This document shows, one piece after another, positions 1-4,977 of a DNA stretch of 5,572 nucleotides. The notes under the pieces were generated by a model that was not told the origin of the DNA, made no database searches, and worked only from the letters and a program-made list of their open reading frames with translations. Origin of the DNA: Bacillota bacterium (GTDB lineage Bacteria > Bacillota > Clostridia > DSM-8532); the NCBI GenBank assembly GCA_023446675.1, contig JAEXPO010000263.1:1-5572 (forward strand), in the 5' to 3' direction. The first letter of the stretch is position 1. Every line of letters begins with the position of its first letter. The position numbers and the translations under genes were made by a program.

Positions 1-1040
1 CCTCCGCCTCCTGTGTTCTCAAAACCCGGGAGCTTGCAGCAAAGCTTTTTAATATTGACAATCCTCTGGAAATCGGCTTTACCTCCAACGCCACCCATGC
101 TCTCAACATTGCCATTCAGGGCGTTCTCAAAAAGGGCGATCATGTCGTAACCACCGCCATGGAGCACAATTCCGTGCTTCGGCCCCTTTATCATCTGAAT
201 CAAACCCGGGGCATCACCTACACCGTGGTGCAGCCAAGGGATAAAATAGGAACCATAAACGCGGCGGACGTGGCTAAAAGCATACGGTCCAATACCCGCC
301 TTATTATCTGTACGGCGTCCTCCAACGTTACGGGAACCCTTTTGCCTTATAACGAAATTGGACAGCTGGCCTATAAAAAGGGTATCTATTTTCTTCTTGA
401 TGCCTCCCAGGGGGCAGGAGAGCTTAATATTAACGTAAAAGAGGATGGCATTGCCCTTCTGGCATTTCCCGGCCACAAAGGGCTTATGGGGCCTCAGGGA
501 ACAGGGGGGCTGTATGTGGGGAGCAATGTTCGTATAAAGCCCGTACTGTTTGGAGGAACAGGGAGCCGGTCCTTTGAAACCATACATCCCTCCTTTATGC
601 CGGACATGGTAGAGGCAGGCACAGTGAACACACCTGGTCTGGCAGGCCTTGGAGCGGGCCTGGAATGGATTTTCAATACCGGGATGGATAAGATAAGAGA
701 AAAAAGAGAAAGCCTTGTCAGACAGCTTTATGAGCTTTTAAGGCCCTATCCTGAAATCGAGCTTTATTCCAGAGGGGATGACGGAAGCAATTGCGGCGCT
801 CTGGCCTTTCAGATTGAGGGTATGGATTCATCGGATATTGCAAACCTTCTGGACGCCCGCTATAAAATCGCAGTTCGGCCGGGCTTTCACTGCGCACCCC
901 TTGCCCATAAGGCGCTGGGAACGGAAAAAACCGGTCTGGTAAGGGTTAGCCCGGGCTATTACAATACGCCCAGGGAGATGGAAGCGACGGCTAAAGCCAT
1001 AGTGGAAATTGCCTCACAGAAGGGTACTGACACGGAATAA
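1..1040 (+). CDS. Cysteine desulfurase family protein (PLP-dependent class V aminotransferase), 5' end outside window
   Basis: The frame is open from the first complete codon at position 3 to the TAA at 1038-1040, giving 345 visible residues. Related proteins are about 380 aa, so roughly 30-40 N-terminal residues, including the usual start, lie outside. An internal ATG at 159 is not the start, because conserved sequence (FTSNATHALNIA, visible residues about 27-38) precedes it. Seen: the MEHNS His that stacks on PLP (codon 165-167), ASSNVTGT, DASQGAGE, the PLP Lys in GHKGLMGPQGTGG (codon 477-479), and RPGFHCAPLAHKALGT with the putative persulfide Cys (codon 891-893), followed by VRVSPGYYNT. 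By family knowledge these enzymes take sulfur (or selenium) from cysteine (selenocysteine) to give alanine. The Cys loop is compact, as in SufS-like enzymes. No Suf/Isc scaffold or selenium gene is visible, so the acceptor pathway is unknown. It is cytosolic, with no membrane segment. Assignment to the family is firm; the exact substrate is not. Confidence 0.93.
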   Translation, partial: SASCVLKTRELAAKLFNIDNPLEIGFTSNATHALNIAIQGVLKKGDHVVTTAMEHNSVLRPLYHLNQTRGITYTVVQPRDKIGTINAADVAKSIRSNTRLIICTASSNVTGTLLPYNEIGQLAYKKGIYFLLDASQGAGELNINVKEDGIALLAFPGHKGLMGPQGTGGLYVGSNVRIKPVLFGGTGSRSFETIHPSFMPDMVEAGTVNTPGLAGLGAGLEWIFNTGMDKIREKRESLVRQLYELLRPYPEIELYSRGDDGSNCGALAFQIEGMDSSDIANLLDARYKIAVRPGFHCAPLAHKALGTEKTGLVRVSPGYYNTPREMEATAKAIVEIASQKGTDTE

Positions 1041-1055
1041 AATCATGGCGCCGGA

Positions 1056-1889
1056 TTAAATGTCGATAAGGGTCAGCTCAGGCCTTGAGCCCAGCCGAAA
1101 GGGAACGACCACGCAGCCAAGGCCCCTGCCTATGTAAACAAAATTCCCGTTGATTTTATGCAGCCCCCTTCGAAAGCCCTGCTTGGCGGTGAGCTCCTTG
1201 CGCATGAGCCGGTACTCCATATTAAAGGGCATCCAAATCTGGCCCCCGTGAAAATGGCCGCAAAGGGTAAGATCCGCCTTTCCCTGGGGGATCTCCAGGG
1301 AAAGCTCGGGATTATGAGTAACCGCCAGGGTGAAAGAGGTAGCTTCCTTAAAGGCAAAGGCCTTTTTCAGATCCGGCTTGCCCTGCCGCCAGTCATCTAT
1401 ACCGACAATGGTTACTTTTCGTCCGTCTTTTTCGAAGATCCTGCTTTCGTTGACAAGAAGCGTCATACCCATGCTTTTGAGGTTGAAATAGAACTGCTCT
1501 CTGGCCCTGGGGCTTTCCCTGAAGCACTCATGGTCGTGATTTCCCAGAACCGCGTATACAGGAACCGCTAATTGGAGGCCTTTTAGGAAGCGGCCGAACT
1601 GTGACACCTGGTTGGGCTTGTCCACCATATCACCGGCAAGGATCACCAAATCCACCTTAGCCTGGCTTATGGCCCGGGCTAACGCCTTTTCGGACACCAT
1701 AAGAAACCCGGGATGAATATCCGAAAGAAGGGCAATACGAATACCGGGGCCTTTCCCCCCATGGGGGAGCTTCTTCACCGGCAAAGCGCCCGTGCCTTTT
1801 TGGAAGGGGAGCGTCTCACATTTGAGAGCCCCCGCTTCCAGGACCATATAGAGAAAAGCAATCAGTATAAGAATTATAAGAATATACAT
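1056..1889 (-). CDS. Membrane-anchored calcineurin-like metallophosphoesterase (YkuE-like)
   Basis: A 277-aa protein. Residues 2-17 are strongly hydrophobic (ILIILILIAFLYMV) and look like an uncleaved signal anchor, which would put the catalytic domain outside the membrane. The metallophosphoesterase motifs appear in order: LSDIHPG (D57, H59), LAGDMVD (D87), LGNHDHE (N117, H118), THNPE (H192) and CGHFHGGQIW (H212, H214). Together these make a complete dinuclear metal site. By family, the enzyme hydrolyses phosphomono- or diesters; the substrate cannot be read from sequence, though the GHFHGGQ ending and N-terminal anchor match the YkuE/YaeI-type group. The ATG at 1889 keeps the anchor and has a modest purine-rich site (AAAAGGCAGG, 1897-1906) 7 nt upstream; starting at the next Met (residue 15) would destroy the anchor. 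It lies 78 bp downstream of citrate synthase on the same strand with no obvious terminator, so co-transcription is possible. It converges with the desulfurase gene at its 3' end. Confidence 0.92.
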   Translation of the reverse strand: MYILIILILIAFLYMVLEAGALKCETLPFQKGTGALPVKKLPHGGKGPGIRIALLSDIHPGFLMVSEKALARAISQAKVDLVILAGDMVDKPNQVSQFGRFLKGLQLAVPVYAVLGNHDHECFRESPRAREQFYFNLKSMGMTLLVNESRIFEKDGRKVTIVGIDDWRQGKPDLKKAFAFKEATSFTLAVTHNPELSLEIPQGKADLTLCGHFHGGQIWMPFNMEYRLMRKELTAKQGFRRGLHKINGNFVYIGRGLGCVVVPFRLGSRPELTLIDI

Positions 1890-1924
1890 GGTGCAACCTG
1901 CCTTTTAGCAAATCATCTTTGGTT

Positions 1925-1944
1925 CTGCTTCAAATATTGAGCAG
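1925..1944 (-). other. Small hairpin in the citrate synthase to phosphoesterase gap
   Basis: CTGCT (1925-1929) and AGCAG (1940-1944) can form a 5-bp stem, 6 bp with a G-T pair. No T run follows on either strand, so it is not a standard intrinsic terminator. The 78-bp gap (1890-1967) otherwise holds only the weak phosphoesterase ribosome binding site, which leaves readthrough from citrate synthase plausible. Confidence 0.25.
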
Positions 1945-1967
1945 CATGAGACGTCATCAAAGGGAAT

Positions 1968-3326
1968 TCATCTTTGGGCTATGGGGGGATAGGACCGCCT
2001 TTGTGAAATACTCTTGTAGGCGGGGCGGACAATTTTTCCGTTATTGACAATTTCCTCGATGCGGTGAGCGCTCCAGCCCGCAATACGGGACATGGCAAAT
2101 ACCGGGGTGTAAAGCTCCACGGGTATATCCAGCATACGGTAAACAAAGCCGGAATAGAAATCGATATTGGCGCTTACCCCCTTGTAAATGCGGCGGCAGC
2201 GGCCGATAACCTCAGGGGCCAGACGCTCGATCTTGGCATAAAGCTTAAATTCCTCTTCCATGCCCTTACTTAGGGCAAGCTCCTCCACATGGCTTTTGAA
2301 AAGCTCGGCGCGGGGGTCCGAAAGGGAATACACCGCATGGCCCATACCGTAAATAAGGCCGGAGCGGTCAAAGGCCTCCTTGTTGAGAAGCTTTTCAAGA
2401 TATCCGGAAATTTCCTCTTCATCCTCCCAGTTCTTCACCTGTTTTTTAATATCCTCAAGCATCAGGGCCACCTTTACATTGGCTCCGCCGTGGCGGGGGC
2501 CCTTCAGGGAACCCAGGGCCGCAGCCATTACCGAATAGGTATCCGTGCCGGAGGAGGTAACCACATGGGTGGTAAAGGAGGAGTTGTTTCCTCCGCCGTG
2601 CTCGGCGTGAAGCACCAGGGCCAGATCCAGCAAAGTAGCTTCCAGAGGGGTATAGCTGCTGTCAGGCCGCAGCATGTGCAAAATGTTTTCGGCTGTGCTC
2701 AAATGGGGCACGGGGGTGTGGATGTAAAGGCTTTTGCCCTCATGGTAATGATTGAAGGCCTGATAGGCATATACGGATAAAAGGGGAAAATAGGCGATCA
2801 TCTGAAGGCACTGGCGAAGCACGTTGTCAACCGAGGTGTCATCCGGGTTGTCATCGTAGCTGTAAAGGGCCAGGATACTCCGGGCCAGAACATTCATCAT
2901 ATCCTTGCCGGGGGCCTTCATAATAAGATCCCGTGTAAAATCCTCAGGGAGCCTTCGGAAAGCGGACAGATTGTTTTCAAAGTTCTTAAGCTCCTCCCGT
3001 GAGGGAAGCTCACCGAAAAGCAGGAGGTAGCAGGTTTCCTCAAAGCCGAAACGACCCTCGCCAAGAAAGCCCGCCGCAAGGGCTTCCACATCATAGCCCC
3101 TGTAATAAAGCTTGCCCGGACAGGGGATCATTTCGTTTTCGTCAATGATGTAGGCATGGACCTCGCCGATTTCGGTAAGCCCGGCTAAAACGCCACGGCC
3201 GCTTATGTCCCTGAGTCCTCGCTTAACATCGTATTTTGTGTAAAGCTCCGGATCGATAAAACTGCATTTTTCAGCCATATCGGTCAGGGGGTGAATCCAT
3301 TGGTGGTTTGAGCCCTTTGTACTCAT
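1968..3326 (-). CDS. Citrate synthase (citrate/2-methylcitrate synthase family)
   Basis: A 452-aa cytosolic enzyme that condenses acetyl-CoA with oxaloacetate to citrate; some family members prefer propionyl-CoA, and specificity cannot be decided here. Seen by alignment to the known active site: His243 in HAEHGGGNNS (oxaloacetate binding), catalytic His279 in GPRHGGAN, catalytic His330 in GMGHAVY, Arg339 in DPRA, catalytic Asp389 in NIDFYSG, Arg413 in MSRIAGWSAH, and RP at 434-435. An Ala follows His330 where many citrate synthases have Arg (GHRVY); to my knowledge this GMGHAVY form is usual in clostridial homologues. The ATG at 3324-3326 is chosen because AGGAGGT (3334-3340) sits 7-8 nt upstream; the in-frame TTG at 3347 would lie upstream of that site and is rejected. 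The N-terminal ~45 residues precede the core fold and show no recognisable NADH-binding domain. It is divergent from deoB and probably has its own promoter (see 3357-3385). No aconitase or isocitrate dehydrogenase gene is in view. Confidence 0.95.
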   Translation of the reverse strand: MSTKGSNHQWIHPLTDMAEKCSFIDPELYTKYDVKRGLRDISGRGVLAGLTEIGEVHAYIIDENEMIPCPGKLYYRGYDVEALAAGFLGEGRFGFEETCYLLLFGELPSREELKNFENNLSAFRRLPEDFTRDLIMKAPGKDMMNVLARSILALYSYDDNPDDTSVDNVLRQCLQMIAYFPLLSVYAYQAFNHYHEGKSLYIHTPVPHLSTAENILHMLRPDSSYTPLEATLLDLALVLHAEHGGGNNSSFTTHVVTSSGTDTYSVMAAALGSLKGPRHGGANVKVALMLEDIKKQVKNWEDEEEISGYLEKLLNKEAFDRSGLIYGMGHAVYSLSDPRAELFKSHVEELALSKGMEEEFKLYAKIERLAPEVIGRCRRIYKGVSANIDFYSGFVYRMLDIPVELYTPVFAMSRIAGWSAHRIEEIVNNGKIVRPAYKSISQRRSYPPIAQR

Positions 3327-3333
3327 GATTGAT

Positions 3334-3340
3334 ACCTCCT
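3334..3340 (-). promoter_or_regulatory. Ribosome binding site of citrate synthase
   Basis: On the minus strand AGGAGGT is a near-perfect Shine-Dalgarno sequence, 7-8 nt before the ATG at 3326. It decides the start in favour of that ATG over the in-frame TTG at 3347, which lies upstream of this site. Confidence 0.85.
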
Positions 3341-3356
3341 GTCGCAAAAATCATTT

Positions 3357-3385
3357 ATTAGTGCCTTATCCCGGATAAACGTCAA
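3357..3385 (-). promoter_or_regulatory. Candidate promoter of citrate synthase
   Basis: On the minus strand TTGACG (3380-3385) is a 5-of-6 match to a -35 box. Seventeen bp downstream is ACTAAT (3357-3362), a weak -10; TAATAA (3355-3360) at 19 bp is an alternative. A/T-rich sequence with A and T tracts (3386-3405) lies directly upstream of the -35, resembling an UP element. Transcription would start near 3350, giving a leader of only about 25 nt that contains the ribosome binding site. The -10 is poor, so this is a prediction. A second possible minus-strand -10, a perfect TATAAT, is at 3463-3468 but lacks a good -35. Confidence 0.45.
3366..3378. promoter_or_regulatory. Perfect 13-bp palindrome, possible operator of citrate synthase
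   Basis: TTATCC-C-GGATAA is a perfect inverted repeat with a single central base. It fills most of the spacer between the predicted -35 and -10 of the citrate synthase promoter, a classical place for a repressor site. It is not the ATAA-N7-TTAT arrangement of the CcpC boxes at Bacillus citrate genes, so the regulator is unknown. A 6-bp arm can occur by chance in a region of this size; position is the main argument. Confidence 0.35.
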
Positions 3386-3405
3386 TAAAAAACAAGAATT
3401 TTTAT
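3385..3405. repeat. A/T-rich inverted repeat upstream of the citrate synthase promoter
   Basis: ATAAAAA (3385-3391) and TTTTTAT (3399-3405) are perfect inverted arms separated by 7 nt. The arms contain only A and T, so an RNA hairpin would be weak. It abuts the predicted -35 box and could act as an UP element or a second protein-binding site. Confidence 0.4.
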
Positions 3406-3483
3406 CGGTGCTTCTCTCCAGCTGGGTTGCGGGGATAGGCTGCTTTAGTGGTTAATCTCTATATTATAAGAAATTTCCCCTTT

Positions 3484-3512
3484 TTGAAACAGTTTTAATC
3501 CCCGAGTTTATT
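3484..3512 (+). promoter_or_regulatory. Candidate upstream promoter of the deoB-pdp operon
   Basis: TTGAAA (3484-3489, 5 of 6 to a -35 box) is followed after exactly 17 bp by TTTATT (3507-3512, 4 of 6 to a -10). Transcription would begin near 3519, leaving a leader of about 168 nt before deoB. The leader would open with a small hairpin (GCGG 3519-3522 with CCGC 3532-3535) and contain a tiny ORF at 3562. This is predicted from motifs only. Confidence 0.4.
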
Positions 3513-3561
3513 CCAGGAGCGGATTTTTAAACCGCAGCCGGGCAATGGCAGGAGGTTGGTA

Positions 3562-3582
3562 ATGCGCTGGAAACCGAATTAA
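3562..3582 (+). CDS. Possible 6-codon leader ORF ahead of deoB
   Basis: ATG CGC TGG AAA CCG AAT TAA encodes MRWKPN. It is preceded by AGGAGGT (3550-3556), a stronger Shine-Dalgarno sequence than that of deoB itself, with about 6 nt spacing. Its start overlaps the stop of an even shorter frame (ATG at 3545, MAGGW, ending in TAATG). Such a site could be a leader peptide or merely purine-rich sequence. No anti-terminator and terminator pair is evident after it, so a role in attenuation is not supported. Confidence 0.2.
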   Translation: MRWKPN

Positions 3583-3605
3583 ACCCGCTTTTTATGGGAA
3601 TAAAT

Positions 3606-3634
3606 TCAACAGGGCACTGCTTTTATGGTACATT
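3606..3634 (+). promoter_or_regulatory. Candidate proximal promoter of deoB
   Basis: TCAACA (3606-3611, 4 of 6) is followed after 17 bp by TACATT (3629-3634, 4 of 6), preceded by TGG, which gives an extended -10 (TGnTACATT). Start would be near 3641, leaving a leader of about 46 nt. It competes with the upstream candidate at 3484-3512; both could be used, or neither. Confidence 0.3.
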
Positions 3635-3670
3635 AGAAGAGGAGCTGCCATTTATAGCACATCCCCTTGA

Positions 3671-3678
3671 AAGGAAGG
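3671..3678 (+). promoter_or_regulatory. Ribosome binding site of deoB
   Basis: AAGGAAGG lies 8 nt before the ATG at 3687. It decides the deoB start against the in-frame ATG 93 nt upstream, which has no comparable site. Confidence 0.75.
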
Positions 3679-3686
3679 TAACTTTT

Positions 3687-4874
3687 ATGAAGCGAGTCAT
3701 TTTAATCGTATTGGATAGCGCAGGCGCAGGAGAGCTGCCCGACGCGGCCGCTTACGGAGACGAAGGCAGCCATACGCTTGGACATATTTATGACGTATTA
3801 AGGGATAAGGATTTTTATAAGCTTAACGAGCTTGAAGCCTTGGGCTTGGGCCATATTGACGGCCTCTGGGGCTATAAAAAAATTGATGGCTTTAAGGGGG
3901 CTGTGGGCCGCCTTAAGGAGGTGTCGAAAGGAAAGGATACCACCACCGGCCACTGGGAGATTGCAGGCATTCATTTAAATCAGGCCTTCCCCACCTATCC
4001 TCAGGGCTTCCCGGCAGAGGTTGTGGAAGCCTTTGAACGGGGGATAGGAAGAAAGAGCCTTGGAAATTGTGTGGCCTCAGGCACCGAAATCATTAAGAGC
4101 CTGGGCGAGGAGCATATGAAAACCGGCTTTCCCATTGTCTATACCTCTGCCGACAGTGTTTTTCAGATAGCCGCCCATGAAGAGATTATTCCCATCGAAG
4201 AGCTTTATGCCATGTGTGAAAAGGCAAGAGCGCTGCTTACCGGGGAGCATGCCGTAGGCCGTGTTATTGCCCGGCCCTTTCTGGGTGCGCCGGGAAGCTT
4301 TAAGCGCACGGACAGAAGAAGGGACTTTTCCTTACTGCCCCCCTCAAGCACCGTTCTGGACCTGGTTAAGGCCTGTGGCAAAGAGGTGCGGGCGGTAGGC
4401 AAGATAGAGGATATTTTTGCGGGCCGTGGAATTACCCATGCCGTTCACATCCATGGCAACATGGACGGGGTGGATCAGACCCTCAACTGGATGAAGGAAG
4501 AGTTTGAAGGCCTTCTTTTCACCAATCTGGTGGATTTCGATATGCTCTATGGGCACCGTAATGACCCCGAGGGGTACGGAAGGGCCCTTAAGGATTTTGA
4601 TGACAGGCTTCCGGAAATAAAGGCCGCCATGAAGAACGAGGATATTCTTATGATTACCGCGGACCATGGCTGTGACCCCACCACTGCCAGCACCGACCAT
4701 TCAAGGGAGCATGTGCCACTTCTTGTTTACGGCAATAACGTCAAGGCAGGAGTTAATCTGGGTACCCGTGAGAGCTTTGCGGATATCGGAGCGACCATTG
4801 CCCAATACCTTGAGGCTCCGGGGGAATTGAAAGGGGAAAGCTTTCTTAGCGAGCTTCTGAACCGTCAAAGCTAA
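3687..4874 (+). CDS. deoB: Phosphopentomutase
   Basis: A 395-aa cytosolic Mn-dependent enzyme of the alkaline phosphatase superfamily; it interconverts (deoxy)ribose-1-phosphate and (deoxy)ribose-5-phosphate. Length matches Firmicute DeoB (about 390-395 aa). Seen: metal-binding Asp10 in [13 protein letters not shown], the phospho-acceptor Thr within KDTTTGHWE (residues 83-91), Asp285 and His290 in [11 protein letters not shown], Asp326-His327 in TADHGCDP, and His338 in [10 protein letters not shown]. All expected metal ligands of the two-metal site are present. The cap domain occupies roughly residues 100-215. The start is the ATG at 3687, which is preceded by AAGGAAGG (3671-3678) with 8 nt spacing and begins [10 protein letters not shown] as in homologues. 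An in-frame ATG at 3594 would add 31 unconserved residues and is rejected. The gene is followed after 103 nt by pdp, whose product supplies its substrate. The last codons and stop lie inside a 14-bp tandem repeat array. Confidence 0.97.
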   Translation: MKRVILIVLDSAGAGELPDAAAYGDEGSHTLGHIYDVLRDKDFYKLNELEALGLGHIDGLWGYKKIDGFKGAVGRLKEVSKGKDTTTGHWEIAGIHLNQAFPTYPQGFPAEVVEAFERGIGRKSLGNCVASGTEIIKSLGEEHMKTGFPIVYTSADSVFQIAAHEEIIPIEELYAMCEKARALLTGEHAVGRVIARPFLGAPGSFKRTDRRRDFSLLPPSSTVLDLVKACGKEVRAVGKIEDIFAGRGITHAVHIHGNMDGVDQTLNWMKEEFEGLLFTNLVDFDMLYGHRNDPEGYGRALKDFDDRLPEIKAAMKNEDILMITADHGCDPTTASTDHSREHVPLLVYGNNVKAGVNLGTRESFADIGATIAQYLEAPGELKGESFLSELLNRQS

Positions 4875-4936
4875 ACCTGTAAAGTTAAACCAAAATAGGT
4901 GAACCGAAAAAGCTAAACCGGTTCCGGTAAACCTGA
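4853..4936 (+). repeat. Six-copy 14-bp tandem repeat across the deoB stop codon
   Basis: The core TRAACC (TGAACC or TAAACC) recurs at 4858, 4872, 4886, 4900, 4914 and 4928, always exactly 14 bp apart. The best-conserved units are AAAGCTAAACCTGT (4867), AAAGTTAAACCAAA (4881) and AAAGCTAAACCGGT (4909); the outer units at 4853 and 4923 are degenerate. A 42-bp higher-order period (three units) is also visible: 4858-4880 and 4900-4922 match at 20 of 23 positions. The first copies encode the C-terminal tail of DeoB (LNRQS, stop 4872-4874). The copy 42 nt later reads VNRKS plus TAA in the same frame, so the array looks like a local duplication of the gene's end. The rest fills most of the deoB-pdp gap. 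Function is unknown. Confidence 0.85.
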
Positions 4937-4946
4937 GCCGGTTTTT
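4915..4946 (+). terminator. Weak hairpin with short T run between deoB and pdp (possible attenuator)
   Basis: AAACCGG (4915-4921) can pair with CCGGTTT (4938-4944) across a 16-nt loop, and the T run continues to 4946 before CAAG. Three of the five Ts belong to the stem, the loop is large, and AACCGGTT at 4916-4923 is itself a competing palindrome. This is therefore a weak terminator at best; partial termination that sets the deoB to pdp ratio is the most it suggests. Confidence 0.25.
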
Positions 4947-4961
4947 CAAGTAGTTTTGAAG

Positions 4962-4967
4962 AAGGAG
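4962..4967 (+). promoter_or_regulatory. Ribosome binding site of pdp
   Basis: AAGGAG ends 10 nt before the ATG at 4978. The spacing is slightly long but acceptable, and is much better than the 19 nt to the alternative ATG at 4987. Confidence 0.7.
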
Positions 4968-4977
4968 ATAAACCGCC

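Larger units (their letters stand above)
3327..3686. other. Divergent intergenic region between citrate synthase and deoB
   Basis: This 360-bp stretch holds no convincing full-length gene. From the citrate synthase side it contains the ribosome binding site, a predicted promoter with a palindrome in its spacer, an A/T-rich inverted repeat, and an isolated minus-strand TATAAT (3463-3468). From the deoB side it contains two candidate promoters, a short GCGG/CCGC hairpin (3519-3535), a tiny ORF with a strong Shine-Dalgarno sequence, and the deoB ribosome binding site. I could not match it to a known riboswitch or T-box consensus by eye. Confidence 0.7.

Noticed and set aside
1076..1090. GCTCA/TGAGC inverted repeat just inside the phosphoesterase 3' end as a terminator for the desulfurase gene
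   Set aside because: A stem of only 5 bp with no T run after it; it is better explained by coding sequence.
1158..1571. Open frame of 137 codons on the + strand inside the phosphoesterase gene
   Set aside because: Antisense to intact metallophosphoesterase motifs and unlike any family I recognise; judged a shadow frame.
2289..2780. Open frame of 163 codons on the + strand inside citrate synthase
   Set aside because: It is antisense to a well-conserved enzyme, has a low-complexity Gly-rich composition, no recognisable motif and no good ribosome binding site; it is a codon-bias shadow.
3327..3347. Seven-residue extension of citrate synthase from TTG 3347
   Set aside because: The strong AGGAGGT site lies downstream of this TTG and points to the ATG at 3326.
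3463..3468. Perfect minus-strand TATAAT as the main citrate synthase promoter
   Set aside because: No acceptable -35 at 16-18 bp (TGTTTC is poor) and no extended -10; kept only as a secondary possibility in the description of the intergenic region.
3594..3686. In-frame N-terminal extension of DeoB from ATG 3594
   Set aside because: The 31 extra residues are not part of the DeoB family, and a proper ribosome binding site directly precedes the ATG at 3687.
4344..4700. Open frame of 118 codons on the - strand inside deoB
   Set aside because: It overlaps the conserved DeoB core antisense and shows no domain or translation signal.
4853..4950. Reading the 14-bp repeats as a CRISPR array
   Set aside because: The units are far too short, are contiguous without unique spacers, and no cas genes are present.
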